Shown here in pieces: positions 1 to 12,040 of a stretch of DNA of 64,000 nucleotides. Under the pieces are notes generated by a model. It was not told where the DNA came from, did not search any database, and saw nothing but the letters and a program-made list of their open reading frames with translations. Within the stretch, counting starts at the first letter, position 1; each line of letters starts with the position of its first letter. The position numbers and the translations under genes are program-made. This DNA is from Thereva unica (taxonomy: Eukaryota > Arthropoda > Insecta > Diptera > Therevidae): NCBI GenBank assembly GCA_949987705.1, contig CATLJY010000893.1:1-64000 (forward strand), in the 5' to 3' direction.

Positions 1-162
1 AAATGATACAATGGAAAAGTCACGGCAAGTCCTCTTCAGCCTATTTGTCGTATGATTCACTACAACGAACTAAATATTTTGAGAAGAAGTCCTTCTAAAG
101 CTCTTCTAAACCAATTTTCGTCAATGCTAGATGAAATGAAGTCGTAGATATTACGCCCCCAA

Positions 163-368
163 TACACTACTCGCGAAGTTGCTTCCGCAAAGTACTTTTA
201 GAAGTTGTTGTTGTGTTATAACTTCGGCATACCTCGAGTCCTTTGACTCTGGCGCAAAAACCGCTAAATATAGTCATCCAAGGCGAAGTAAAGTTACACA
301 AAATGAATCGAAGTGCCTCTCTACACCTTTTATCTCGACCAGCTTCAATCAACTTCGAGAGTAGTGTA
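163..368. mobile_element. Short TIR element (MITE-like), TA-flanked
   Basis: The ends are inverted copies of each other: 163-181 reads TACACTACTCGCGAAGTTG and the complement of 350-368 differs at one position. TA lies at both outer edges, so a TA target duplication with about 17-bp inverted repeats is the simplest reading. Open frames on both strands inside it have no recognisable domain. Tc1/mariner-like ancestry is inferred from the TA only. Confidence 0.6.
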
Positions 369-676
369 GTGCAGACTTCATACTAGTAAAAGATCACGAA
401 CCCACATTCTGGCAGTGTATGGAACTGGCTGGAACAATAAATGCAACGTGATCTTAATTGTGATATGTGTGTTAAACTAAGCTCAGGTATCACCCTAAGT
501 ATTACCAGTCCGTCATTGTTGACTCACTTATCCGGCTAGGTTAATTGGTAGTGAAACTTTTGAGTATGACCTTGATGCAACATTTACGGTACGCGGAAAG
601 CTCAAGAGCACGAATTGCAAACCTCATAAGGAACGATCAGATGTATATAGTTGAGCCCTGATGCTCTTCGGATCTG
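369..676. other. Unassigned AT-rich stretch
   Basis: No gene or clear repeat structure is visible. Positions 507-520 carry ACCAGTCCGTCAT, a short string that recurs near 10368 and 39998 in this window; its meaning is unknown. Confidence 0.4.
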
Positions 677-831
677 AGTGGGTACTAGGGCGGTTAGTGT
701 GGGAAAATTTTCCTCACCGTGCGAACTCACGGGTGGTCACGGAACTGGTTGATGACCTTCACCTAGTTCCGTGACCTAGTTAGAACGGTGGGAAAAATTT
801 TCCCACACCTTAAAATACCCTAGTACCTACT
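677..831. repeat. 155-bp imperfect hairpin (foldback element)
   Basis: The whole segment folds on itself. The outer arms are GTACTAGGG near 682-690 and its complement at 818-826. Further in are GTGTGGGAAAATTTT and AAAATTTTCCCACAC, then CTCACCGT/ACGGTG, then TGGTCACGGAACTGG and CCTAGTTCCGTGACC around the apex. Such nearly continuous self-complementarity is typical of a foldback MITE. Confidence 0.65.
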
Positions 832-1361
832 TGACTGAGACGGCCAAATAGATAGTATGTACCTGAACTTGGCTGATCTTGAAGCATCACATTGATTTAA
901 ATATCGCCATGGGCAAAATGATGCTTCTTCATTGTAGGAGATGGTGTGGACTAAGTTGGATATATGTACAGCATCAACACCAAGTACAGGAAGAAATTAT
1001 TCCTGAATTGTGGAGAAAATTAGGTTATCGCCAAAGACCACATCAGGAGCCCCAAATGCCTGTTAGTCCGGGAAGTATGGAACAGCAATAGTGCCCACAG
1101 CACAAGAAGTGGTAAGGGCCCACTATTCAAGAAAGTACTCACGATCGGTAGAATGCAGACCACCTGCCGATTAGCTACGGACATTTATGTAGATAGTGGT
1201 GTGGTCCATCTCAGACCGGCTCGAGCTAAGTTGATTTTTCAGCCATCGAAAGGCTCCTTGCTAATTATGAGTGTAACCAATAGGCCGACAGTTTCGAATC
1301 CTTCAGTTTCGTAATCTTTCACAATAACGCCTCTCTCTGTCGACTCGGGACCTCCTCCTTC
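832..1361. other. No recognisable feature
   Basis: A 70-codon open frame (879-1091) has no recognisable motif. I see no coding or repeat signal I would defend here. Confidence 0.3.
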
Positions 1362-1438
1362 ATAAGGTCAGATCGTCAGATCTCCTTAACGCCTGGCCAT
1401 GCTTCCCAGACAACGGAGATCTGACGATCTGACCTTAT
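1362..1438. repeat. 24-bp perfect inverted repeat with 29-nt loop
   Basis: The arms at 1362-1385 and 1415-1438 are exact reverse complements (core AGATCGTCAGATCTCC and GGAGATCTGACGATCT), separated by 29 nt. This would form a long stem in RNA or cruciform DNA. No T-run or gene follows, so I do not call a terminator. Confidence 0.75.
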
Positions 1439-1527
1439 AGCACTGGACTATAGGTCGGAGTAGTAGAAGGAAGTAGATTGTTAGTAGGGTGATTCGGTCC
1501 TGAAGGGACCTTTAACGCTTTGGAGTT

Positions 1528-2957
1528 TTATTTATTTTATTTATTTATTTCTAATTTTTCACTATACACTTAAGACATATAGTCTTTTAATATGTATAGG
1601 CTATACACAAAAACATACAGAAATAATATAAAAAATAAAAAAAAAATAAAAAAAGGAAATAAAAAAATGAAAAATGAAATGAAATGAAAATTTGGACTAA
1701 TTTAGTATGAAGCAAAATGCTTAAATAAAATCTCTTTAAAATTTTTACTACTGCTGCTTCGTCTTACATCTAATGGTAGGGAGTTCCACAACCTAATAGC
1801 ACGAACAAAGAACTGTTTTTCAGAAATGCTGTACTTAATGACAGGCACAATTAGAGTTAACGCTCTTACAGAGTTCGCGAAATTAATTCTTTCATAAAGG
1901 TACTTTGGTTGCTTTAATAAATTAATTTTATTTAAGAACCAGACAGTACGGAAATCAAAATAGGAGGATAACGTACATCCAAACACAGATCTGACATATG
2001 CTGAGACATGGTCGAAACGCCTAATATTGTACACATAACGAACGCAGGAATTAAACGCAACATTAAGCTTATTAAAGATAACAGACACAGACTTACAAAA
2101 CAATTCACATCCATATGTCAGCATTGGTACAATAAGCGTTTTCATCAGCAAGAGTTTGGTATTCCGAGGAGTAAAATAAGCAGAGACAGATAGTTTTCGT
2201 AGAACAGCATATACCTTGCCAACAAGAGAACTAATGTGATTGCACCAAGATAGTGTATTATCAAATATTATACCCAGGTTTTTTACAAAGTTTTTATAGG
2301 GCAAGACCGCGTCGTTAAGGATTATCCTAGGAAATTCGCTACTGTCAACACCTGACCTGGATATAACAATCACATTAGACTTGTTTGCATTGAGCCTGAG
2401 CTTGTTATATCTCGTCCATTCATATATGGAATGTAGATCCTCGTTGATTCTAGCTACCGCATCCTCGATCAAGCCAATTGGTCTAGATATATATAATTGT
2501 GTATCATAAGCATATAAATGAAATTTGCAACTCTTAATAATAGCCGGAAGGTTATTAATAAACATGGCGAAGAAAAGAGGTCCCAGGATTGACCCTTGAG
2601 GTACGCCACAAATACACTTAGATGGGACTGAAAAACTATTATTACAGAAAACGTATTGTTCCCTATCCTCCAAATATGACTGCACAAGTCTAAGAGTGCT
2701 GCGAGCAAAATAAAAATTGAGGCCAAGTTTTCCTAACAATAACTTATGGTTTACCGTGTCAAATGCTTTTGAAAAATCCAAAAGCACCAGTACAGTAACC
2801 ATGTCACTCACCATGGCTTTACGGATGTCATCTGAGATATTCAGTAATGCCGTCACACAGCTATGTTGAGGGCGGAAGCCAGATTGATAATCAGACAAAA
2901 GTTTATGGTCATTAATATATTTAAACGTTTGACGATGAAATAGTTTTTCGATCAGCC
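1528..2957 (-). mobile_element. 5'-truncated CR1/jockey-type non-LTR retrotransposon
   Basis: On the minus strand the element runs from about 2957, where the reading frame begins without an upstream endonuclease, to an AAATA/TAAA-rich tail at about 1560-1528. Loss of the 5' part with a simple-repeat 3' tail is the usual result of aborted target-primed reverse transcription. I could not define target duplications. Confidence 0.75.
1702..2955 (-). pseudogene. Reverse transcriptase of CR1/jockey-type element (partial)
   Basis: This is the RNA-directed DNA polymerase part of a non-LTR retrotransposon ORF2. It starts inside the RT (LLSDYQSGFRPQHS) and runs through LVLLDFSKAFDTVNH (first catalytic Asp block) and GVPQGSILGPL (primer-grip area) to a thumb-like C-terminus ending HFASY. 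The frame is open for about 418 codons. The YADD catalytic box reads YAYDTQLY, so one of the two active-site aspartates is replaced by Tyr, and the N-terminal endonuclease is absent. The frame continues upstream of the Met at 2898 to about 2955 with family-typical residues, so that Met is not a real start. Clade assignment (CR1 versus jockey versus L2) is from general resemblance only. Confidence 0.85.
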
Positions 2958-5900
2958 GTTAGTGGTTCAGTAGTAACAGCAGATGAGATGGCTGGAAGCG
3001 GGCTGCACGTTGGCGCCTTGGGTGTGATGGAGGGCAAAAGCGATTGCGCACCGAGCGACGACTGCGTAGTTTACTGCCGTTTTACCTTATTCGTGGTGTT
3101 TAGCATTTTTAGAAAAAATAGTTTTGAAAAAGGAAATTTTTTTTTTTTCTTATTTCACTTAGCAATCACTTCACAACTCGCAACCGTTTTGCAATATTTA
3201 TTGAAATTTAAAACAAACGAAAAAAGATTTGCAGACGGTTTACAAACTGCCTTAACTGCTCGAGTACACATGATAACAACTGAAGTGCCTGGAGTTGGGC
3301 TGGCAGTTTGCGAAATATGCTAGCTGACAACCTGCGTCTCCCATCAACCCTTCACAGTTCCCTCGAATCGAGCAAGAATTCTTTGGGCGCTGCGTTGTTC
3401 TTGGTACTTCATCCTTGCTAGTGGAGTGCCTTTAGAACCGGAAGGTATGTGGTTTTGTTAGCCTCGCATATAAAACTATCGTAATTAAAAACAGCAGATT
3501 TGGTTTCTTGAGCGTCCTCACTGGAGGCAAGCAGTTTTTTTTAGTTTTTCCATAAAATGTTCCACGAATAGTGCGGAAGAAAGAGTCCCACATACCAGAT
3601 ACGTTTATCAGAGTAAGGCATTTATACACTAGTAGATCGTTGACCCGTAAGCCCAACTATTCTGGCTCTGGTGAGTACCGCTTCGAGGGACTCTTTTAGG
3701 TGCCTCGTTGATGATGCCAGGCTCTACTACTCTTGTTCGTCTGATCAAAATTTTTCAAGATCTTTACGTCTTCCAAACATTTTCGATGAAATGAAATATT
3801 AAAAAGTTTTGCTTTAAGATTTTTGAGCCAATTTCTTTTATTATTCTGCCTGTGGAAGGATTTCTGCAGATATTTTCATTTACCTGCCTATTCAGCGCCG
3901 CTGAATTACTATTTGACACAACTCTGTGTTATTTTATAATGTTATATTGTTATTTGTCGTCGTAGAGTTTATTAGGACAATGGGCTTACTATTCAGCGCC
4001 GCTGAATTCTTTTTGTTTGGTACTTCCTCTACCTCGGACGTCATTTTTCCGTACATTCTTCTCTTGTTGGACTCTTTACGGGTAAAATTGTTTAAATGAC
4101 GTGGTAAACGATGGCTATTTCCACAAAGATAACGTCACTTTTTAATTCAATTAAGCTCTTCTTAAAATGCATTTTCAAAATAAAAATTTTCACTATAATC
4201 GTTTATTAAGTAGATGAAATTGGCATCTAGAAATTTTCCTTTTGTCAAAATGTCGGAGAAAACATTTTTTTCCCACTGACAATTCTATCTCCTCTTTTCT
4301 GTGGATAGCAATTTCCCTTTTAGAAATTATTAAGCACATCTCCATTCGCCAGAAACAAATCCGTCTGCTTATGAAACATAATATATACGAAGCTTCAATT
4401 CCGTATGGCAAAAAGATATGCTACAAGGCATATCATTCCCAGGCACAATGATAGGAAGACCTTTGTTTGTTTTTTGCTGATAAATTCCTGTGCTAAGCCA
4501 CATCCTCCGGCTGTCATATGGCATAGCAAGAATATTTGGAGAATCATATCCTTCTGGAAAATTCCCTTAAATTAATATATTTCTGCAGAATTATGTATTA
4601 TATATTTATCCTAAGTATTCCAGCACTGCACAAATGTCATTGGCTCCATTAAAGGACGAAACAAAAAAAGAAAATAATAAATTGCATTCTGCAGGCTTCC
4701 ACAGGAGAGCAAGGAGATCCAACGTTGCCAGGATAATGTCAAAATGCTATGACGTCTAATAGGGCTAATTCGTTTTGCTTAAGCTGCTCCTGCTCTCTGC
4801 CGTATATTAATGACGTTTTAACTTAATAATCCAGGTGAAAAGTTTCAGCGAAATTCTCCTGTAATAAAGAACAACTTGAGATAAGCTCAAGGGACAAGAT
4901 AAATTCGTCGTTATCGTTCCGTACTAAAAATTTCCATGCAAGATAATCTCCATTTTGTGATCTTGAAAATTTCCATGGCAGAGTGAAAGTTTGCCAGTAA
5001 GAAAAAACGAGAAAAAATAGACGGGGAACGGCAGAAAGAATCCTTAAATCCTTGCAAAATTAAGTAAAATACTGGAAAACGGGCAAGACGCCGGCGACAT
5101 CCTTAATAGAAACAAAAAGGCGAGTTTAATATGGAAACTTTGCGCATTTCTAGCGAGGAGAACGCATTTAACAAATTTCCTTTATTATATATTAGAGGAA
5201 GCCAAAAAAAAACCCCAAAAAAAATGGTGGAAGAGCTCGTCTCAAGCTCGAGAAAGTTTCCTTCGTCCTTCGTTTTTGTACGGCGGCGGTGGTGGTACAG
5301 GACTAGCGTCGATGACGGTGCCAGAAACTTGCTGGAGCTCCTCTCAACTTTTCGTCCAAGAAATCATCATCGATTTCTGAAAATATTCTGTTTGGCAGGA
5401 AGTCATAAATTTGTGTGCTGAAGTCAGGCAGGTCCTTACACTTTTCGGTAGGGACTCTCTGTGTTCGAGCAAGGATACGATCGGAAAGTACACAGGCACC
5501 CGAAAGTGAGATAACACGGAGCGGAGGAAACCGGAAAATGATAATTTTCTTATGAAAATATGAAGTCAAAGTGATGATGTAATGCTGGTAGTGGAGCAGT
5601 TTGCGTTGAGCGATGTCTTCTGAATATTAAACAGATAAAATTTGGAAAGTAGAAAACATAGAGAACATAGAGAATGTGCAAAAGGAGCACTCGAATGCTG
5701 GGGACGAGTATTACTTAAGTTGTGTGCTATTTGGGAGAAAAGGTCGATATTAAAAACGATTTTCTGAGGGGGTTAATTATGGCGGAGGGGATCCTTGGCG
5801 ACCAGCTGCTTGTTATTTGGGGTGTCGATATTGATGTAAAAGGGAAACTCGTCAATTTTCAAATAAAATGGTTTTTTTTGCTTATTAATTTATTTTAATA

Positions 5901-6431
5901 CAATTTTTCCATGAATGCTGTTACTTATTTTTTCAATAAAATATTTGCTTTCCATAAGACAAATTACAAGTTCTATGATTGCGGCTTGAAGTGGGCAAAA
6001 CCTGTGACCTCCTTATGGAGAGCTATGGATAGTTGTAGCGAGTGTGGGACACTATATTCCCGCATACTGGCAACTGGCTGGGATTACCACATTGCCACGA
6101 GACCTAGAACAGAGCCTCGGATAGGACCATGATTTACGAGCTCTCGTGGATTGTAAGGGCACTTTACTAACCTGGTAAATATACATGCCTCGATTGAAGA
6201 TTCGGCATAATAAGAAGGATATGCATTCTATGAAACCCTAGCCAGAACGCTAAGAAACTCTCCTAGTAATGACCTTAAAATGGCCATAGGAGATGAAAAT
6301 TCGGAAATCGACCAATTATAGGGTTGCAAGCAAATAAAAACAGTATGAGACTGATCGGTTTTGCGATGATGATATTGTGATCAGACACGAGACTCGTACA
6401 CGGCCATCGTAAGTCCCGTAAAAACCACAGT
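2958..6431. other. Unannotated AT-rich DNA
   Basis: Several open frames of 60-110 codons occur on both strands (for example 2988-3323, 5131-5421 and the complement of 5303-5569), but none shows a domain or a convincing splice context. Apart from the paired palindromes at 3890-4007 I see only ordinary AT-rich sequence. Confidence 0.4.
3890..4007. repeat. Two identical 17-bp palindromes 101 bp apart
   Basis: ATTCAGCGcCGCTGAAT occurs at 3890-3906 and again at 3991-4007. Each is a perfect 8+8 palindrome around a single C. Sequence between them is AT-rich and unrelated. They could be protein-binding sites or relics of a duplicated element end. Confidence 0.7.
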
Positions 6432-6480
6432 GGCCAGTGTTCGCCCGTTGTAAGGCCATTTTTTATTTTTGTTCGGGTAA
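6432..6480. repeat. End motif of a dispersed inverted-repeat family
   Basis: GTGTTCGCCCGTTGTAAGGC followed by an A/T-rich run recurs at 10931-10980 and 37441-37480, and inverted at 10510-10560 and 37215-37238. At those two places it forms paired inverted ends. Here I see only one clear end. Confidence 0.6.
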
Positions 6481-6683
6481 AAACGCAAAACTGGATTCCA
6501 ACAAAGTGGATTTGATCAAAGTGAAACTCCATAAAAATCCATCAACGTAGACCAGTATTTAAAATTATTATGCACAAGAAAATACAGTACAGTGCGTCTC
6601 CCTTCTTCTTAGCCTGCTTACTCTGTCATTTCCCCTAATTCCTTTCATTCTTCGTGACGGTCCCATATCAAAATAAAAAGTTA

Positions 6684-6841
6684 AGGCTCAAACACACGAT
6701 CAAATTAGATGGACTTCGAAGTGCGGATGTACAACCAAAATTATTGATCGTAACCCGGTCGGCTGATCCAAACTCTGTGCGCGCCAGGTGGGTTTGATTA
6801 AAATCTGGATGTACAACAAATTTGACAGTGTATGAGGGCCT
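6684..6841. mobile_element. 158-bp MITE with TTA duplication (PIF/Harbinger-like)
   Basis: TTA at 6681-6683 and 6842-6844 flank inverted ends: AGGCTCAAACACACGATCAA on the left and, complemented, AGGCCCTCATACACTGTCAA on the right. Further in, both arms carry GGATGTACAAC-type sequence in inverted orientation. A 3-bp TTA duplication with G-rich ends is the PIF/Harbinger habit; no transposase is present, so it would be non-autonomous. Confidence 0.65.
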
Positions 6842-7179
6842 TTACTCTACCACGACAAAATAAGTTTCACTTCAACAATGCTCTATCGTATTTTCAAGTG
6901 TTCTGTGTAATATACTACAACCATGTTTGTAACGAATAATACGAGTAGGCCTGCAGCGAACCCCCAAAAAAGGCTCTAGAAATGGAAAAAGTGATGAAGG
7001 AAATGAGATAACCGGTTGCAACTAATTGCATTCGGTAGAGGATGCAAAAGTGCATCTACAGTTAATTTTGGCCGAAGTTTGGACATTGCCAACATATAAA
7101 AAAAATCATGAAAATGCATTTTTTTCGTATGCGCTGTTTTCAGTTTATCTCGCCATATCTCAGTTGATATTACAGATAT

Positions 7180-7490
7180 CGATTTAAAATTTTTGGTTTA
7201 AACGACATAAGTGATTTTTGTACCTGCACTTTATCGCCCAAACCATAAAAGATATCGACTTAGTTGAGATGCCGTTCGAAGAATATTAACCAAAATATGA
7301 TCTGAAAAGATTTTCATAAAATTCGGTCGGACCGTTTTTTTTTGTTTAAACGATGTTCGTGATTTTTGTACCTACCCTATACCGAACGAACTAAAAACTA
7401 TATACACACTTCTTTGAGGAGCCGAAAAAGGAAGATTAACGAAAAAGTGCCCTGAAAAAAATTTCATAACTTTCGGTCGGGTCTTTTTTT
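7180..7490. repeat. Two diverged direct repeats of about 155 bp
   Basis: GTGATTTTTGTACCT recurs at about 7211 and 7350, and TTTTCATAAAATTCGGTCGG at about 7310 is echoed near 7465 as TTTCATAACTTTCGGTCGG. The unit is roughly 140-155 bp with considerable divergence. It looks like an old satellite-like or element-internal tandem duplication. Confidence 0.5.
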
Positions 7491-7975
7491 GATTAAATGG
7501 AAACACTTCGGATAACTGTCAGAAAGACCTTAATTGATAAATTTTGCTAATATCTAATAAACTTGGTGGAATGAGACCCGTTCTAAACGAAATGATCTTT
7601 TTTTAATTCTGCACAGCGATAGCCTTCCAACAAAACATCACTTGTCAAAATTCGACAAACTTTAAAAACCGTGCAAAAATTGCGTTACCCTTTACAAACA
7701 TCACGAATTTTTCAAACCTTGGATCAGATTTGACGGGAAATTGTTTTCTACGCGTGATACAGTTTCAGGAAATTGCGGTTCATCCCGGGATTTCCATTTG
7801 TTACCGAAAAATTGGTTCTTTTTGGTCAAGTCTAATAAGTGCTACCTCCGGAAAGCCTAGCGGTTCATCCAGTAGTTACCGAGAAATTTGTTCTTTTTGG
7901 TCAACTGTGACAAGTAAAAGAACTGCAGCATATTTGGAAGTTTGTTTTTTGGGATTAAGTAGTAAAGGAAACGGA

Positions 7976-8512
7976 TTGATTTACTTGCTTGTTTTAGTTA
8001 CTTTACTTGCTTGCTTTGCTTGCTTTAGTTGCTTTACTTGCTTGCGTTAGTTGCTTGCTTTAGTTGCTTTACTTGCTTGCTTTAGTTGCTTGCTTTGGTT
8101 GCTTTACTTCCTTGCTTTAGTTGCTTGCTCTACTTGCTTTACTTGCTTGCTTCAGTTGCTTGCTTTAGTTGCTTTACTTGCTCGCTTTAGTTGCTTTACT
8201 TGCTTGTTTTACTTGCTTGTTTTAGTTGTTTTACTTGCTTGCTTTAGTTGCTTGCTTTACTTGCTCTACTTGCTTGCTTTAGTTGCTTTACTTGCTCTCC
8301 TTGCTTTACTTGCTTGCTTTAGTTGCTTTACTTGCTTGTTTCAGTTGCTTTACTTGCTTGCTTTAGTTCCTTGCTTTACTTGCTCTACTTGCTTTAGTTG
8401 CTTGCTTTAGTTACTTTACTTGCTTGCGTTAGTTGCTTGTTTTACTTGCTCTACTTTCTTGCTTGCTTTAGTTGCTTTACTTGCTTGCTTGCTTTAGTTG
8501 CTTGCTTGCGAA
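7976..8512 (+). repeat. Tandem array of CTTG/CTTTA units
   Basis: About 535 bp is built from imperfect TTGCTTTACTTGCTTGC and TTTAGTTGCTTGC blocks. The array is read as long Leu/Ala/Cys/Phe-rich frames in the plus direction (7730-8643), which is an artefact of a repeat free of stop codons and not a membrane protein. Units vary by single substitutions and by 4-5 bp steps. Confidence 0.85.
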
Positions 8513-10509
8513 AACTTAGTCCACACGAAAACTTAGGCTGTAAATTATTGAAAGCAAAACAAAGCTCATCTACCGTTGAGTCAATAATCAAGATAGAAAA
8601 ACGTGAATTTGAAGGAGTACAGTTCTTCTTCATCTCGCTTTAAAATATTAAGATAATTATTCTTTAAACAAAAGTACTACACCTTTCCCAAGACGTAGAG
8701 GACAAACTAATCCATCTGTTGACCTGTTGAAAAGTGCTGAATTAAAATTTATTAAGCAAAAGCAATTATGTTGTTCTGCTTTAAACTCCAAAACAAAAAC
8801 AAAAGTAACAAAAATAATTATCAAGTATTTGCTTTGGCAATTCTCTCCTGAATTAACATTTATCTTATTTTTGGTGATACTCCAGTGGTTTACCAATAAT
8901 GCCAAGTAAACTAAAATAATTCCCAAGAAATTTATAACCGAAAGCCATCTGCGCCCTAATAAATCATTGAACAAGTCACAAATCTTAGAAAGTCCCAGGA
9001 TAATTTCCACTTTTCGTAGGAATAAATTTTTTAATTACACCAGCGCAGGATTTCTTCATCCGAAAAGTTTAGAAAATCCCAAAGCCAAACAGACATCATC
9101 CCAATAAGATGTGATACGATGAATAATTAAATTCTTAACCATAATTCGAAGACAGTTGCGACTGTATGTGTGTGTGTGTGAGTACATTATCCCCCTTACG
9201 CCCTTACACACCCTCGACGAGAATCCACTCGTCACAGGATCTGTGAGTGTGGCCCGCTCCGGCTCGGTTTAAAAAGGAGCAAGTGGTCATGATTCTTGCT
9301 GGCAGGATTTAAAATTTCCTACCCATGTTTTGTCCCTGAAATCATAAATCATACTAAACACAAGAAGCCCTCGGCAATATCTTACCAAGGATACAACTTC
9401 AGGAAGTGTTGAAAACGGAAAACGGCTGGGGCTGGATGGGGTTGTTAAGGAGCGAACAATGTAAACAGACTTGAGTGTAGCATCTTGAAATCCTTCTTGT
9501 ATTGGGGAGGAAGCGGGAATTGCCCCATAAATCATTAATATGGCATCCCACCCAAATCTTATTTCCAAGAGTTGTTCAACTCTTAGATTTCTTGTACTAC
9601 ATATCAGGAGGAGAATAGGTGTTAGCCTGAATAAAAAATGTACGGCTGCGAAATTATTTATAAATTTGATTTTAAAGTGGAACCCTCCATCGGGGCGGGG
9701 GTGGGCTGGCTTTAACTTTTTTTTCTGGGGCGAAACTTTTCCTTTTGGGAAACGGGAGAACTTATGTTGTCCTTCTAGCCCCGAACAATGAAGTGTATTC
9801 CTTCCTACGAGAGGGCCCAATTAAATCAAATAGGTTCGGGCACAGTACGCCCTGGGAGAGTGGGCTTATTGAGTGTTCGTTTAAACAGATTTCCACCCTA
9901 ATACTTCGGAAATTAGAGGGAAACACAAAAACATCTTCGAAAGAGGAAACAGGAGTGGGAGGATATCGATTTTTGATCAGGTGGCGGGTTTGAGGTCATT
10001 TCAAGGTCAAGTTCGTTGTTTTGAAATGGAAACGATTTTTGCTGTAATTTTTCTGTTGTTTGCAAAGAAATAAGAGCAAAAAAATATCTTCCATATTTTT
10101 CTGGGCCAAGCGTAATCACTTTAAAGAGCAGAGAGGCGCAATGCAGAGCTCTTCAGAGTCTAAAATCCATGAAATTACAAGATGGACAAAGTTACTCGGT
10201 GAATTATTGGACTGTCTTGCCATTCCTAGTGATAAATTATGTTTTTTTTAAAAAGTAAATAAGTAAGAAGAAAAATTTAGTTAAAAATAAAATACAGTGC
10301 GGACCATGGTAAACGCTACAAATTCAAGCTATCATTCTCTTTTATGCGACGGAGAGACCTTTTGCACTACCAGTCCGTCATGCCATTGGTCACGGTATTA
10401 GGTATGTAATGTTTTTAAGCTTAATTCCAAAAGATTGGTAGAGAATACTAATCTAAGAAGAGTATGGAAGGCCTATGGTTGAGATGGCGATTAGACTTGC
10501 AGAATGTCT
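8513..10509. other. No supported gene
   Basis: Open frames include a 177-codon minus-strand frame at 9287-9820, but it has no recognisable domain and low-complexity stretches. A short GT run lies at about 9168-9180. Another ACCAGTCCGTCAT copy lies near 10369. Confidence 0.35.
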
Positions 10510-10980
10510 TGCCCGAGTAAAAATAAAAAAATGGACTTACAACGGACGAACTCCGACCGCGATTGAAACATAGCTGAAACATGCGACGGGCATCAGAAGC
10601 TCGTTTGCAGAACTCTACGGCCGTACACCACACCCACAAGCATCGACGTGTATACGCTTTTAAGCAACGAAATTTCCCACTAAAATAAAAAATAAATCAA
10701 CACGCACTATACACTTCACATACAATAAACCGACGACTGGCGAGCCCGCTGTTCTTGTGCATCGATAATCTTTAAGTAGCATAAATCGAAAGGACCTTTG
10801 TACATAACGAAAATGATAAAGTTCTCATAAAACACATTCAACTTTCGTACAGCTCAGTACTTTGACATTTAAGTATTTTGGTTAAGTTTGGCCATATGTG
10901 CTCCCATTCATATGATCCTTAAAAAATCAAACGGCCAGTGTTCGCCCGTTGTAAGGCCATTTTATACTTTTACTGAGGTG
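10510..10980. mobile_element. About 470-bp inverted-repeat element of the GGGCGAACA family
   Basis: The left arm at 10510-10560 (CTTACAACGGACGAACTCCG core) matches the complement of the right arm at 10931-10980 (CCTTACAACGGGCGAACACT) at about three quarters of positions over 50 bp. The same arm sequence is paired at 37215-37465 and single at 6432. No coding capacity is visible, and the target duplication is unclear. Confidence 0.55.
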
Positions 10981-11558
10981 ATGAAGTGACCGAAAGGCGA
11001 AATATGGTGCGCTAGAACTGCGTGATTCTAAATGATAAGTCGTTGATAACTCTGATTTACCGGATTAGAGAGAACTTGTCGAATTACTTGGGCTGCACCT
11101 GCCGAAAACACATATTTTGCATTGAATAGTAATAAAGAGATATCTCGTTGTAATGGAGGGCTTGGGAGCAGGCGATCATCCAGCGAGTATCCGTTCGAGA
11201 TTTTGCGCTAGCATCAAAGACAACTTTGGTAAAATTCGCACCACAAAAAAAAAGTAAATGAGTGCGCATCACAAACAAACAGAATAACGTTGTTCGCTTG
11301 TGGGGGCTTGAGACTCTCCCTGCTAATAGAAAAAGGGGTTTTGAGATTTCCCTTTTTTATGGTCCGGCCCATAGTTAACCTTTCAACCTTTTGTATGAAA
11401 TGGTGCGGAGGATACAATAGCTTGTCGCCTGATTTTGGTAACGATGGTTCAGAAAATTTTTCTCTATGACCTTCCTCTGTGTAAATGGTCATCAAAAATG
11501 TAATGATATTCTTGGATTAAAACCGGTTGTAACGAACCCCGATTCATTACTAATAATA
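10981..11558. other. No recognisable feature
   Basis: Overlapping minus-strand frames at 11084-11495 show no domain. I see nothing supportable between the two inverted-repeat elements. Confidence 0.3.
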
Positions 11559-12012
11559 GCTGCGTTCCTTTTCTGCTAATTTTTACTATTTTTTACACTT
11601 GCGTACTAGCAACTACACTTGCTCTTATAAACGAGTAGAAAGCTCTTGCAATTACGCAATTGAAATCCGCTAGGGGGAAAGCGGCCATTTCGAGTCTATT
11701 GTGAATTATTTTCACTTACGCCATTACCCGCTAGATGGCTTTTATTTGTGTCGAGCTGATTTGCTCATATAAAAACGTCCATAAATAAAACTTCACTCGT
11801 ATAATTATCAAAAATTATTATCTTTCGTTTTACTTTAGAAATTGTCGCATTAATTTCCCCATTGTGTCACAAATTCTTCTTTTAAGAATTTTTTATTTGT
11901 AAAGTTTAAAGTAACATCAAAAGTTTCAAGTGAGCTTTTACTCAAATCAGAAAATTTTGCGTTCCTTTTCTGCTCTGCTCACAAGTACTAAATAGCAGAA
12001 AAGGAACGCAGC
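11559..12012. mobile_element. 454-bp TIR element with extra internal end copy
   Basis: The ends are perfect inverted repeats over 19-20 bp (GCTGCGTTCCTTTTCTGCTA on the left, its complement ending at 12012) and TA lies directly outside both. A third copy, GCGTTCCTTTTCTGCT, sits internally at about 11959-11974 in direct orientation to the left end. No open frame of note is present. Confidence 0.75.
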
Positions 12013-12040
12013 TAATACCTCCTCAAAAAAACTTTTAAAA

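Noticed and set aside
7730..8643. Long Leu/Cys/Ala-rich frames suggesting membrane peptides
   Set aside because: They are translations of a CTTG/CTTTA tandem array; the apparent hydrophobic pattern is forced by the repeat.
9287..9820. 177-codon minus-strand open frame
   Set aside because: No recognisable domain, low-complexity segments, no splice or promoter context.
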